Positions 16,980 through 26,042 of a stretch of 64,000 bases of DNA are shown here, piece after piece. Position numbers and translations under genes: made by a program. Origin of the DNA: Methanococcoides methylutens (GTDB lineage: Archaea > Halobacteriota > Methanosarcinia > Methanosarcinales > Methanosarcinaceae); the NCBI RefSeq assembly GCF_000765475.1, contig NZ_JRHO01000009.1, forward strand, positions 310,001-374,000. The letters run 5' to 3'. A model generated the notes under the pieces. It saw only the letters and a program-made list of their open reading frames with translations. It did not search any database and was not told the origin of the DNA. Within the stretch, counting starts at the first letter, position 1. Each line of letters begins with the position of its first letter.

Positions 16980-17327
16980 TTATATTTCGAATGCCCTGTC
17001 AAATTCAGGGTAGAGCTCGGAACTGTCTGCGAGTTCCTCAAAAGCATCATGTCTTGGACTGACGATAACAACATGTGCCGGAGGATGTATCTTCCTCAAC
17101 TTACTGATTGCAGCGCCTGCGTTGGTATCAAGTTCCACCAAAGCAGCAGAATTACATTTTGCTTTTAATGGTACTCCCGAAACGCTTACAAGAAGCTGAT
17201 CTGCATATGATGGTTCGATCCTTTTTGGATTTGATCCAAACTTCATACTTCCATAGTGTTCAAGATCGTGCAAAGCTATTTTTATTTTATTCGGGTCCTC
17301 TGCCCGAATCACCGCAAAAGATTTCAT
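16980..17327 (-). CDS. DUF356 family protein
   Basis: This 115-residue small protein matches the methanogen-restricted DUF356 family as I remember it: the N-terminal MKSFAVIRAE, a central LEHYGSMKFGSNPKRIEP and the end HVVIVSPRHDAFEELAD. I choose the ATG at 17327 since GGGGA lies six bases upstream; an ATG at 17342 overlaps it. The function is unknown. It lies between tRNA-His and proC as a separate transcript. Confidence 0.75.
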   Translation of the reverse strand: MKSFAVIRAEDPNKIKIALHDLEHYGSMKFGSNPKRIEPSYADQLLVSVSGVPLKAKCNSAALVELDTNAGAAISKLRKIHPPAHVVIVSPRHDAFEELADSSELYPEFDRAFEI

Positions 17328-17447
17328 TTTTTGTCCCCACATAAACTTTATTGAAGTTTAATAAAATAAATAGGGTCATAAAGATATATCAATCTTTGGA
17401 TATTGTTCTTTATTTTATTATTTTATAACTTCAAAGGAAAGTAATCT

Positions 17448-18257
17448 TTACTTACCTAGCTCCTTTGACCTTGTGGATGACTCAATTACTGCATTCATGA
17501 AAGCAGCCCTGATCCCACTCTCTTCGAGAGTGTGTATTCCTCGGATCGTGGTTCCTGCAGGGGATGTTACCATGTCCTTAAGCTCTCCAGGATGCATTCC
17601 TGTCTCAAGGACCATCTTTGCGGCACCAAGAACTGTCTGTGCTGCAAGTGTAATAGCGCTTGCACGGTCAAGTCCTTCATAGACTGCACCGTCTGCCATT
17701 GCTTCAATAACAGGGAATATGTATGCAGGGCCACTGCCTGAAAGTCCTGTGACTGCGTCCATGAGCTTTTCCGGGACTTCGATGGCACTTCCAAGGGATC
17801 TGAATATATCGAGTGCGACCTCTGCATCCTCTTTGGTTGCATTGCTTCCTGTACATATTGCAGATGCAGCTTCAGCGACTGTTGCAGCGATATTTGGCAT
17901 TACTCGTATGACCCTTGCATCGCTGTTCAACTCATCTTCTATAGCTGCAAGAGGAACGCCGGCAGCAATTGATATTACGAGCTTGTCGGATGTGATGTTA
18001 TCTTTTATCCGTGCAAGTATGTCTTTAAGTATCTGTGGTTTAATTGCAAGAACGACAATGTCGGAGTTCGCGATGGTATGGGCATTATCTGTGGAAACGC
18101 TGATGCCAAGTTCATTATTAAGTTTCTCCAGGGCAGGTTCGTAGACATCACTTGCATAGATGCTGATGTCGCTGTGTGCTCCAAGGATACCTCTTATGAG
18201 GGATTCTCCCATTTTTCCTGTGCCTATGAATCCGATCTTCTTGTCTGTAAGGTGCAT
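17448..18257 (-). CDS. proC: pyrroline-5-carboxylate reductase
   Basis: This 269-residue enzyme performs the last step of proline synthesis, reducing 1-pyrroline-5-carboxylate with NAD(P)H. The dinucleotide motif IGFIGTGKMGESLIRG is N-terminal, VIRVMPNIAATV lies in the middle, and the family signature VTGLSGSGPAYIFPVIEAMADG is present with MVTSPAGTTIRGIHTLEE at the C-terminal end. A TATA-like TTTATATAAA (about 18300-18309) stands on the shared border with the MBF1 terminator. Confidence 0.95.
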   Translation of the reverse strand: MHLTDKKIGFIGTGKMGESLIRGILGAHSDISIYASDVYEPALEKLNNELGISVSTDNAHTIANSDIVVLAIKPQILKDILARIKDNITSDKLVISIAAGVPLAAIEDELNSDARVIRVMPNIAATVAEAASAICTGSNATKEDAEVALDIFRSLGSAIEVPEKLMDAVTGLSGSGPAYIFPVIEAMADGAVYEGLDRASAITLAAQTVLGAAKMVLETGMHPGELKDMVTSPAGTTIRGIHTLEESGIRAAFMNAVIESSTRSKELGK

Positions 18258-18314
18258 ATTTTTTCCTTTTCCTGATTAGAAATATTTGATGCTTAGTCCG
18301 TTTATATAAAAAAA

Positions 18315-18332
18315 GGCCATTGGTAAATGGCC
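18315..18332 (-). terminator. terminator of MBF1 gene
   Basis: On the minus strand a 7-bp stem (GGCCATT / AATGGCC) with a 4-base loop is followed by seven Ts. It lies 14 bp after the MBF1 stop codon and directly before the proC TATA box, so terminator and next promoter are packed in about 40 bp. Confidence 0.75.
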
Positions 18333-18345
18333 ATAGTCTGCTTTT

Positions 18346-18840
18346 TTATTTTCTCTTGATGGTCACAATATCGCCAAGGGTAGTACCTTTGTTCAGGCGA
18401 TCAGCATTCCATTCCCCTTCACCAAGGCGTTCTGTAAGGTGGATATTAAGTGTTTTTTCGATCTTCTTCCTTACAGAATCTTCGGGGACGATCTCTGCTC
18501 GTTCGATCTTCTTGATAAGTGATGCCTTTTCCTTTACTTTTGCGGCAAGCACTTCCTGGCTCCATCCTCTTTTTTCACGGGCATCGCGTATGAGCTTGTC
18601 GTATTCATCAACAAGTTCATCGTTAAGTTCTGCAAAAGGATCGCGTCTTTGTCCAGTCCTTTTTGGGACATCTCTTCTTATTTGGGGAGATACTGGTGAT
18701 ATCTTCCTGGACACGGGTGATCGAGCTTTTACTGCAGTTCCATACTGTGAGCATTTGCTGCACACTTTAAGCTGGCTTCCATCAATTGTGACGTCTACTG
18801 CCTGTCCTTTGATCTCTGTGCCACATATTTCGCATTGCAT
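18346..18840 (-). CDS. mbf1: archaeal multiprotein bridging factor 1 (zinc ribbon-HTH)
   Basis: This 164-residue protein has an N-terminal zinc ribbon (CEICG at 4-8 and CSKCSQYG near 32) followed by a basic linker and a Cro/XRE-type helix-turn-helix (about 75-140, REKRGWSQEVLAAKVKEKASLIKKIE). This is the archaeal MBF1/TIGR00270 layout. Archaeal MBF1 associates with the ribosome and may link transcription and translation. It is divergent from the PAN gene, with 83 bp between them. Confidence 0.93.
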   Translation of the reverse strand: MQCEICGTEIKGQAVDVTIDGSQLKVCSKCSQYGTAVKARSPVSRKISPVSPQIRRDVPKRTGQRRDPFAELNDELVDEYDKLIRDAREKRGWSQEVLAAKVKEKASLIKKIERAEIVPEDSVRKKIEKTLNIHLTERLGEGEWNADRLNKGTTLGDIVTIKRK

Positions 18841-18923
18841 CTGGTATCATCTCTTAAAGGCTCTTTGCATTGCTCTTTACGAAAGGGCTATATATCGTCT
18901 CTACTTAAATATTATTCGGGACT

Positions 18924-20207
18924 ATGAGTGAAACAATAGATGATGAGCCAAGAAACGATAACTACGGCTTCCATAGTATTGGTAATAATGCCGGAGATCT
19001 CGTTTCCGGAAACGACGAGGACTTTTCTAAATATCTGCTGGATCGAATGAAGCAGCTGGAGTCTCGCAACACGCTCCTGAAAGAGCAATGTGGGCAAATG
19101 GAGTCTGAAAAGCGCTTTATGGAATCCCAGAAGCTCAAGTATGAGCGTGAGTCTCAGAGGCTTCAAACGGAACTGGATCAGTTGAAATCCGTGCCTCTGG
19201 TAGTTGCGAATGTGGTTGATGTTTTTGATGATGATAAGGTTCTTATCAGAAGCAGCACCGGTCCACAATTTCTTGTAAAGGCTTCTCTGGAACTTGATAG
19301 GGATGTTCTGGTTCCCGGTGTCAGGGTAGCTTTGAATCAGCAGACATTAGCCGTTGTTGAGGTTATTCCCGAATCAGATGAACCTGTTGTATCTGCTATG
19401 GAAGTTATCGACTCTCAGGAGGTAGATTATTCCCAGATAGGTGGTCTCGATGACCAGATACGGGAGATCAGTGAATCTGTGGAGCTTCCTTTAACAAGAC
19501 CGGAATCCTTTGTGCGCATAGGCATCTCCCCTCCTAAAGGGGTAATGCTTTATGGTCCTCCCGGAACCGGGAAAACGCTACTCGCCAAAGCTGTGGCACA
19601 CAGGACGCATGCTACTTTCATAAGAGTGGTAGGTTCTGAACTTGTGCAGAAATACATAGGTGATGGTGCAAAACTTGTGCGTGATATCTTCGAGATGGCA
19701 AGAAAGAAAGCACCTGCTATCATATTTATCGATGAGCTGGATGCCATTGCTGCTACGCGTTTGAATGACACAAACGGTGCAGATCGTGAGGTGCAGCGAA
19801 CTCTCATGCAGCTGCTTGCCGAGATGGATGGTTTTGACAACAGAGGTGACATTCGCATAATAGCCGCAACCAACCGTCCGGACGTACTTGATCCGGCAAT
19901 AGTCCGCCCGGGAAGGTTCGACCGTGTTATCGAGATCCCTCTTCCTGATCAGGTCGGTCGTGAGACCATATTCCGCATCCATACTGACTTGCTTTCAATT
20001 GATGGCAACGTTGACCATGAGAAACTTGCCAAACTAACTGAAGGTGCAAGTGGTGCTGACATCGGAGCTATTGTCATGGAGGCAGGTATGTTCGCGGTTC
20101 GCCAGAACAATGACAGTATCAGTATGTCTAACCTGATCGAAGCTGTGGAAAAGGTCATGTCATCACCGGATGTCATAACTGACCAGTCATTGCAGATGTT
20201 CTCATAA
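18924..20207 (+). CDS. pan: proteasome-activating nucleotidase PAN
   Basis: This 427-residue AAA ATPase unfolds proteins for the 20S proteasome. An N-terminal coiled coil (about 35-90) is followed by an OB domain and one AAA module, with Walker [11 protein letters not shown] near 211, Walker [12 protein letters not shown] near 268, sensor NRPDVLDPA and arginine fingers in RPGRFDR. The C-terminus ends SLQMFS, close to the HbYX-type tail but without a clear Tyr before the end. The ATG lies shortly after an AT-rich TATA-like stretch, so the leader is short. Confidence 0.95.
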   Translation: MSETIDDEPRNDNYGFHSIGNNAGDLVSGNDEDFSKYLLDRMKQLESRNTLLKEQCGQMESEKRFMESQKLKYERESQRLQTELDQLKSVPLVVANVVDVFDDDKVLIRSSTGPQFLVKASLELDRDVLVPGVRVALNQQTLAVVEVIPESDEPVVSAMEVIDSQEVDYSQIGGLDDQIREISESVELPLTRPESFVRIGISPPKGVMLYGPPGTGKTLLAKAVAHRTHATFIRVVGSELVQKYIGDGAKLVRDIFEMARKKAPAIIFIDELDAIAATRLNDTNGADREVQRTLMQLLAEMDGFDNRGDIRIIAATNRPDVLDPAIVRPGRFDRVIEIPLPDQVGRETIFRIHTDLLSIDGNVDHEKLAKLTEGASGADIGAIVMEAGMFAVRQNNDSISMSNLIEAVEKVMSSPDVITDQSLQMFS

Positions 20208-20225
20208 CACTTTCAGATCGGTCGT

Positions 20226-20816
20226 GTGAGCTTGGCTTTTCATATCAAACCGGAGATAAGAATACTCGGCATCGATGATTCTGCACTGATTCGTGACAAT
20301 ATATTGATAGTCGGTGCTTTCTTCCGGGGAGGGCAGTGGATGGATGGGGTAATGCGTTCTGAGGTCACCCGGGATGGGATGGACGCTACCGACAGGATCG
20401 TAGAAATGGTTACTTCCAGCAAGCATTATGACCAGATAAGGGTCATTATGCTGGATGGTGTCACCTACGCTGGTTTCAATCCGGTGGACATCGTAAAGCT
20501 GAACGAGGAAACCGGCATCCCTGTTATTGTCCTTATGCGTGAGGTTCCGGATTTTGAAAAAATAAAAAGCGCACTGTGTCATCTGCCGGATGCCGATAAG
20601 CGGTTACAGATGATGATGCGCGCAGGTCGGGTCATCAGGGCAATATCAAAGGACCCCTCAAATCCTGTTTTCATTCAGTGTGCAGGCATTGAAGCTTGCC
20701 TGGCATGTGAGATAGTACGTTTGTCTTCCACAAGGGGTAACATTCCCGAACCCTTGCGTATTGCTCATATGATCGCCACAGGTATTGTTTGTGGCGAATC
20801 AAGGGGGAAGGCCTGA
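20226..20816 (+). CDS. DUF99 family protein (putative endonuclease V-like)
   Basis: This 196-residue protein belongs to DUF99 (UPF0215). The features are IRILGIDDSAL near the N-terminus, VIMLDGVTYAGFNPVDI in the middle and a C-terminal helix CEIVRLSSTRGNIPEPLRIAHMIATG. The family has a remote link to the endonuclease V/RNase H fold; no activity is shown here. It starts with GTG 18 bp after PAN and probably shares its transcript. Its stop codon lies in a hairpin shared with the converging gene. Confidence 0.85.
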   Translation: MSLAFHIKPEIRILGIDDSALIRDNILIVGAFFRGGQWMDGVMRSEVTRDGMDATDRIVEMVTSSKHYDQIRVIMLDGVTYAGFNPVDIVKLNEETGIPVIVLMREVPDFEKIKSALCHLPDADKRLQMMMRAGRVIRAISKDPSNPVFIQCAGIEACLACEIVRLSSTRGNIPEPLRIAHMIATGIVCGESRGKA

Positions 20817-20828
20817 TTATCAGGCCTT
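20808..20828. terminator. bidirectional hairpin containing two stop codons
   Basis: A perfect 9-bp inverted repeat (AAGGCCTGA / TCAGGCCTT) with loop TTA contains the TGA of the DUF99 gene in one arm and the TGA of the converging phosphohexomutase gene in the other. It would fold in both transcripts. Confidence 0.7.
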
Positions 20829-22163
20829 GCACTTTTCTACTAGTTTCACACCTTCGTTCATGAGCTCTTCAGCTCTTCCTTTTGTTTTTGCTTCTGCGAA
20901 TATGCGTATTATGGGTTCGGTTCCTGATGGTCTGATAAGCAACCAGCCGTCCTCGTGCCAGACCTTGACACCATCGGTGGTATCAACTTCGTATTTTCCA
21001 CCCATAACGTGTTCCTTTATGCTCTCCATGGCTGCCTGAAGTTCGGTGCAGCGGATCTTCGTCTTGGAATTGAAATATTCAGGGACACTTTTCACAAGGT
21101 CTGATAATGTTTTTCCGGATGCCATTATCTCAAGCAGTTTTGCAGCTGCCATGGCGCCGTCACGGCAATACTGGTGCTCCGGGAAGATAAGTCCGCCATT
21201 ACCCTCTCCTCCAAAGACTGCGCCTGTTTCCATCATTTTTCTTGCCACATTGATGGACCCGACGGCTGTCCAGTGAAGTTCGACCTCTGCTTCCTCAGCA
21301 ACGTCCAGCATTCTCTGGGAGGAACTTACCGGTGTAACGATAGGTCCCTTATTATTTACCAGGATGTATTTTGCCATCATGGAAAGGAGGATCTCTTCAT
21401 CAATGAAATCTCCGTTCTCATCGAAGAAAACTGCCCTGTCAGCATCTCCGTCCTGTGCGACACCCATGTCTGCACCTCTGCTCTTCACGATGTCTGCAAG
21501 CTCTGTCAGGACATCAGGTGTAGGCTCTGGGTTGCGCCATGGGAATGTTCCATCGATTTGTGCATTAAGTGTGATGACCTCGCACCCAAGTCTCCTGAGT
21601 AGGAATGGTAATGTGAGGGAGCCGGCGCCGCAGCCGGTATCCACAACGACCTTGAATTTCTTTTCTCTTATATTTTCAGCATTCACTGAATTTATGACGC
21701 CGTTGATGTAGTATTCGTTGGCATTGTTGTCTATGTGGAAGTTGCCTGTCTTGTCCCAGTTTGCGGTAGAGAACTCCTTTGACATGTAGATCTTTTCTAC
21801 AACTTTTTCTCCTTCGCGTGAGAATTCGCTTCCATCCCCTGCAACCAGCTTTATCCCGTTGTATTCTCTGGGATTGTGGGATGCGGTAACTCCGATACCT
21901 GCATCAGCATGGTCTCTTACATAGTATTGTATTGCAGGAATTGGCGCGGTGCCTATGTCTATGACCGTAACTCCTGTGGAAAGTGCTCCTGCGATAGCTG
22001 CAGATTTTAGCATATCTCCTGATATTCTTGTGTCACGTCCTACAGCGATTATTCCCTTTGAGCCCATATAGGTCCCAAGGCTTTTTGCAACATCTATTGC
22101 AAGCTGTGGTGTGATGTATTCATTGGCAATGCCCCTTACTCCGTTTGTACCGAAAAATGCCAT
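20820..22163 (-). CDS. glmM: phosphoglucosamine mutase / phosphohexomutase
   Basis: This 447-residue alpha-D-phosphohexomutase interconverts sugar 6- and 1-phosphates. It shows the phosphoserine loop TASHNPREYNGIK near residue 90, the metal loop DGDADRAVF near 235, the sugar-binding GGEGNGGLIFPEH and the phosphate-binding RPSGTEPIIRIFAEA near the end. The archaeal group includes phosphoglucosamine and phosphomannomutases; the substrate is not decided by these motifs. It supplies precursors for glycoproteins and lipids. Confidence 0.9.
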   Translation of the reverse strand: MAFFGTNGVRGIANEYITPQLAIDVAKSLGTYMGSKGIIAVGRDTRISGDMLKSAAIAGALSTGVTVIDIGTAPIPAIQYYVRDHADAGIGVTASHNPREYNGIKLVAGDGSEFSREGEKVVEKIYMSKEFSTANWDKTGNFHIDNNANEYYINGVINSVNAENIREKKFKVVVDTGCGAGSLTLPFLLRRLGCEVITLNAQIDGTFPWRNPEPTPDVLTELADIVKSRGADMGVAQDGDADRAVFFDENGDFIDEEILLSMMAKYILVNNKGPIVTPVSSSQRMLDVAEEAEVELHWTAVGSINVARKMMETGAVFGGEGNGGLIFPEHQYCRDGAMAAAKLLEIMASGKTLSDLVKSVPEYFNSKTKIRCTELQAAMESIKEHVMGGKYEVDTTDGVKVWHEDGWLLIRPSGTEPIIRIFAEAKTKGRAEELMNEGVKLVEKCKA

Positions 22164-22273
22164 TTGATATCTCCTTTTTACAATTGCTTTCCTATGGGTT
22201 CTGACACTATTTTATATTTTTGAGGTGTGACATTTGACCAAGTTTAAATTATATGAGTTCCAATCTATGCCAC

Positions 22274-22567
22274 ATGATGATGCGTGACAAAGGGAAACTG
22301 GTTATCTGGCCGGCAAACCTGGACAGGTCCAGGTCCAGAAAAGGTGGCAGGATCATCTCCAGGAAAAGTTCTGTGGAGAAACCCGATCTCAGAGAACTCT
22401 CAAAAGCAGCTGAGAAGCTGAACCTGAACCCTGAGGTAGAGACCGAAAAAAAATATCCTCGCTCCTGGTGGGAAGGAAGTGGTCGTATACTGGTTGATAA
22501 TGAAGAGCCAAAGACCATGGTTGCTAGAAAGATCGCAAAAGCAATTAAAGAAGCACGTGGTGGCTAA
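22274..22567 (+). CDS. srp19: signal recognition particle protein SRP19
   Basis: This basic protein of about 97 residues binds 7S RNA and prepares it for SRP54. The N-terminal KLVIWPANLDRSRSRKGGRII is the archaeal SRP19 signature, and the KKYPRSWWEGSGRILVD segment is typical. An ATG at 22253 is in frame, but a TATA-like GTTTAAATTAT ends directly before it. The transcript should begin near 22268, so the ATG at 22274 (or 22277/22280) is preferred. Confidence 0.9.
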   Translation: MMMRDKGKLVIWPANLDRSRSRKGGRIISRKSSVEKPDLRELSKAAEKLNLNPEVETEKKYPRSWWEGSGRILVDNEEPKTMVARKIAKAIKEARGG

Positions 22568-22642
22568 AGTCGGATCATCCTTTTATCCGACATTTTTTAT
22601 CAGTTTTTAAATTAGTAGTCTTACGTTAAGTTAGATTAGGTA

Positions 22643-22710
22643 TAGTTTATTTAAGTTAAGTTTAACTAGGTGGACTTTAACTAACTGAAGTTAAGCTAAA
22701 TGATAAACTA
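22643..22710 (+). repeat. TAAGTTA-rich low-complexity inverted repeat
   Basis: TAGTTTAT at 22643-22650 is repeated in inverse at 22703-22710. The interval and the flanks (22620-22720) are built of many copies of GTTAAGT, TTAACTA and similar words, some inverted. The stretch lies between the SRP19 stop and the Sec61-beta stop and could fold as a long imperfect hairpin. Confidence 0.5.
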
Positions 22711-22727
22711 AGTTTAATGTAAACACT

Positions 22728-22790
22728 ATGGCTAAGGGTAAAAAAGCTGCTTCTAAAGCTGTTCTGATCTTATATAAAAAATCAAACTAA
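22728..22790 (+). CDS. possible 20-residue basic micro-ORF
   Basis: An ATG at 22728 opens 20 codons (MAKGKKAASKAVLILYKKSN) before a TAA at 22788. The peptide is basic, with a short hydrophobic core. No Shine-Dalgarno sequence precedes it and no family is known, so this may be chance. Confidence 0.2.
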   Translation: MAKGKKAASKAVLILYKKSN

Positions 22791-22805
22791 AAAGTGTGAA
22801 TTAGG

Positions 22806-22979
22806 TTATGGCCAGAGGCCAAAACCTGCACTTAATGCAAGAATAACAATTCCACAGAGTGCCCCAAAGACCATAACTGTCTTTGGCTGCAGGTGAATTG
22901 CTCTTTTATCTGCATCATAATATCTCATAAGACCCGCGGATGACATAAGTCCGCTTCCGCCAGATTTTTGTTTAGCCAT
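22806..22979 (-). CDS. secG: preprotein translocase subunit Sec61-beta (SecG)
   Basis: This 57-residue protein is the archaeal Sec61-beta subunit of the SecYEG translocon. The N-terminal cytoplasmic stretch MAKQKSGGSGLMSSAGLMRY is Gly/Ser-rich, as in all homologues, and is followed by DADKRAIHLQPKTV and a single transmembrane helix (VFGALCGIVILALSAGFGL). GGAGAG lies just before the ATG. It precedes the isomerase gene in coordinate order only; that gene is upstream on the same strand with a 51-bp gap. Confidence 0.93.
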   Translation of the reverse strand: MAKQKSGGSGLMSSAGLMRYYDADKRAIHLQPKTVMVFGALCGIVILALSAGFGLWP

Positions 22980-23030
22980 AATCTCTCCGATTGTTTTTTA
23001 AATTTTTAAACTTTGTGGCTGTTAGTTTGC

Positions 23031-24050
23031 TTACATTATTACTTCATCCAGCAGGAATGGTGGCTGGAATATTCCATTTTCAGTAACAATAGCAGTAATA
23101 TTCTCCATAGGGGTGGCATCAAATGCCGGATTGTAAACCCTTACATTCGCCGGAGCTATCTGTTCGCCGCCCATGTAGCGAAGTTCATCTCCATCCCTCT
23201 CTTCGATCTTTACCGTCTCTTCCCATCCGTTAGGGTCGAATGTGGAAACAGGTGCTGCAACAAAGAATGGGATCTCATGTTCCCTTGCAAGCACTGAGTG
23301 TGTGTAAGTTCCGATCTTGTTGAAGACAACGTCCTGTGTGATCCTGTCTGCACCCACTATTACTTTGTCAACCATGCCGTTCTTCATCACATGGCCGGAC
23401 ATGGAGTCTGTGATAAGCGTGACCGGGATGTTGTCCTGCATAAGTTCCCATGTGGTGATACGCCCACCCTGGTTCAACGGCCGTGTCTCACAGGCAATGA
23501 CCTCTATCTCTTTTCCCTTTTCCACTGCAGATCTGATAACTCCCAGTGCTGTGCCCCAGTCCACACATGCCATCCTGCCGGCATTGCAGTGTGTCATGAC
23601 CCTGTCACCGTCTTCAAGCAGCCTGTGGCCGTGCTTTCCGATGGCTTTATTGATCTTCACATCATCATCTGCAATTCTAAGTGCTTCGGATATCACAATG
23701 TCCTGTATGCTGTCAAGGTCATAGGCATCTTCTGTTGCTTTTAGAATCCTGTTAACAGCCCATGCAAGATTTATCGCTGTAGGCCGTGTTGCTTTGAGTG
23801 TGTCACCAGCGACCTTCAGGTCCTTGAGCAACATTTCCATGGATGTTGCACTGCTGAGGGTTACTGCAAGTGCCATTCCAAACCCGCCAGCTGCTGCGAG
23901 TGCAGGAGCACCCCTTACCCTCAGTGACCTTATTGCCTCACAAATTGAAGCAAGGTTATCGCATTCAATGATCTTGAGCTCTTTTGGCAGGTATGTCTGG
24001 TCTACCAATGTGATACTTTTGGCTTCATCATTCCAGTCTATTGTTCTCAT
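23031..24050 (-). CDS. mtnA: methylthioribose-1-phosphate isomerase-like (MtnA/eIF2B-alpha family)
   Basis: This 339-residue enzyme-like protein carries the MtnA marks: RVRGAPALAAAGGFGMALA, THCNAGRMACVDWGTALGV with the catalytic Cys, ACETRPLNQGGRITTWEL, VGADRI with the catalytic Asp, NKIGTYTHSVLA and YNPAFDATP. True MtnA converts 5-methylthioribose 1-phosphate to the ribulose form in methionine salvage. The archaeal family also includes ribose-1,5-bisphosphate isomerases, but the sequence is nearer MtnA. Start choice: the ATG at 24050 begins MRTIDW as in homologues; a GTG at 24059 with GAGGT upstream is an alternative, and the frame opens at 24125. Confidence 0.88.
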   Translation of the reverse strand: MRTIDWNDEAKSITLVDQTYLPKELKIIECDNLASICEAIRSLRVRGAPALAAAGGFGMALAVTLSSATSMEMLLKDLKVAGDTLKATRPTAINLAWAVNRILKATEDAYDLDSIQDIVISEALRIADDDVKINKAIGKHGHRLLEDGDRVMTHCNAGRMACVDWGTALGVIRSAVEKGKEIEVIACETRPLNQGGRITTWELMQDNIPVTLITDSMSGHVMKNGMVDKVIVGADRITQDVVFNKIGTYTHSVLAREHEIPFFVAAPVSTFDPNGWEETVKIEERDGDELRYMGGEQIAPANVRVYNPAFDATPMENITAIVTENGIFQPPFLLDEVIM

Positions 24051-24191
24051 GTGGACCACTTCATGACCTCTAATGGCACTTCCGGATAAAAAAGTATTCA
24101 ATTTGTTCTTCCGGTAATCTTCCAATTAATGAATTTTTTTTGGATAGTCCCGACATTCTTTTTATATATGGTCTTTTCATATTATTGTCTA

Positions 24192-26042
24192 ATGACAAAA
24201 CCCAGGGTGTTCCATGACCCTGTTCACGGAACTATCATTTTATCCGAATTAGAACAGCTTCTGATCGATACTCCACAGTTCCAGAGACTTCGGGGCATAC
24301 AGCAACTAGGGCTTGCAGATGTCGTATTTCCAGGTGCTAATCATACACGCTTTGAGCACAGCGTTGGTACCATGCACACAGCATCTCTTTTAGGTAATTA
24401 TCTTGAACTTGAGGACGAGTCTGTACTGAAACTCAGGCTTGCAGGCCTTCTTCATGATATTGGTCATTCTGCTTTTTCCCACGCTGTGGAAAGTATCCTC
24501 AAAAGAGATCCTGAGATTAGGCCGAAAGTTAATGGCAAAGGCTTCCTTACTCATGAGGCTTTTACAAAACATATCGTTTCAAAGGTCCTGCCGGGAACGT
24601 CTGTTATTTCAAGATTTGTATCTCATGAGCTTGGTCGGGACCCTTATGATTTCTTTTCCGAGGTATCAAAGATTGCCACAGGTGACGTTTCCATTGAAAA
24701 ACCGTATCTTTCACAATTAATGTCCGGTGATATCGATGCAGACAGGATCGACTTTTTGCTAAGGGATTCATATCATACAGGTGTATCGCTGGGGCTCATC
24801 GATCTTGATCAGATCATACAATGTCTCTGTATCAGGGGAGATAATGTGGTCCTTGGTGATCCTGAGGCTGGAAGTTTCGGTGAGGAACTGACACTTGCAG
24901 CAGTAGAATCCATGCTTATTGCCCGCTCCCATCACTACACTGCTATCATACATCACCCTCTCACACAGTCTGTGAGGGTGATGCTTCTGAATGCCCTGGA
25001 AAACACTTTGTTAAAACTGAGGGGAGAACTTGGGGATGGGGCAGTTGCTGAAATGGTGGCAGAGTTCTTTACAAGTTATAATGATGCTGACCTGCTCAAT
25101 CTGATAAGCAGGAATGGCGATGAGGCTGCAAGGAAGCTGTTGAGCGATATCCGTGATGGCAGGATATATACTCCTGTGGCGAGGTTCAATCAAAAGACGC
25201 TCTCTCCCGGAACAAGGATGGCACTTTCCACGATCGCACAACACGGTGTGGCAACAAAGATGCTGGAGAAGGGGCTTGAGAAGGAATTAGGTGATGTGCT
25301 TGTGGACCTTAGCATTGCAACAGGTGTTCCAAAGAGTGCAATGGTGATCGCAGGTGGTCATGAGAATTTCTTCTATGATGAATCGGCTCTTGCCAATGGA
25401 CTGGTGCGTGCTATATCCAGGCAGATGTCCCTTACGGCTTTCACTCATCCGGATGCAGCTATAGGTTCAGAATTGGCCTCCGCACAAGAAAAGATGCGTG
25501 ATCTTGTTGATGACCTCTCCCCGAGGTTGCTGAATTTTATAAGGGGTGACCAGTACCTGCCGATCGAAGGTCTGATTCTTCTTCTTTATGCTATCCACAA
25601 GCTTTTCGAGGTGGAAAAGGACGGCTTCATCTCAATTCCACGTATCAGGAACATTACATGGCTGTATCGGAATGTAGCATTCTTCAAGGAGGACAGCAGG
25701 TTAAAATACCTGTTCGACTATGATTTCCACACAAGATACGGTTTCCCTTACAGCAACAAGGTCTATGAGGACATTCAGCTGCTGGTCGCCATGGGTATTG
25801 TGGACGAGGACCTGCGCTACTTTGAGAAGGACGGACGCTTCAGGCAGCGTTATGAGTATGCATTCACCGATGCAGGTGTGCAGTATGCTGCTTCGATCGT
25901 TGATTCCTATGGGCGTGAGTTCGGGATGATGACCGAGTATCTTACAATGAACAAACATTCAATACCTCGCGATATTGTGACAATTCCTCTGGCAAGGTAC
26001 CAAAGGGACAGGAAAAAAAGGACATCAGGTGCAAATAGATGA
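24192..26042 (+). CDS. HD domain phosphohydrolase (dGTPase-like)
   Basis: This 616-residue protein has an N-terminal HD domain: FHDPVHGTI, RFEHSVGTMHTA (first His), GLLHDIGHSAFSHAVE (HD pair) and the downstream Asp in MSGDIDADRIDFLLRDSYHTG. This is the SAMHD1/dNTPase-like group, which hydrolyses nucleotides. The C-terminal 300 residues are helical and unassigned. TTTTTATATATGG around 24164-24176 is the TATA box, so transcription should begin close to the ATG at 24192, giving a leaderless mRNA; an earlier in-frame ATG at 24129 lies upstream of that box. The next gene overlaps by four bases. Confidence 0.88.
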   Translation: MTKPRVFHDPVHGTIILSELEQLLIDTPQFQRLRGIQQLGLADVVFPGANHTRFEHSVGTMHTASLLGNYLELEDESVLKLRLAGLLHDIGHSAFSHAVESILKRDPEIRPKVNGKGFLTHEAFTKHIVSKVLPGTSVISRFVSHELGRDPYDFFSEVSKIATGDVSIEKPYLSQLMSGDIDADRIDFLLRDSYHTGVSLGLIDLDQIIQCLCIRGDNVVLGDPEAGSFGEELTLAAVESMLIARSHHYTAIIHHPLTQSVRVMLLNALENTLLKLRGELGDGAVAEMVAEFFTSYNDADLLNLISRNGDEAARKLLSDIRDGRIYTPVARFNQKTLSPGTRMALSTIAQHGVATKMLEKGLEKELGDVLVDLSIATGVPKSAMVIAGGHENFFYDESALANGLVRAISRQMSLTAFTHPDAAIGSELASAQEKMRDLVDDLSPRLLNFIRGDQYLPIEGLILLLYAIHKLFEVEKDGFISIPRIRNITWLYRNVAFFKEDSRLKYLFDYDFHTRYGFPYSNKVYEDIQLLVAMGIVDEDLRYFEKDGRFRQRYEYAFTDAGVQYAASIVDSYGREFGMMTEYLTMNKHSIPRDIVTIPLARYQRDRKKRTSGANR

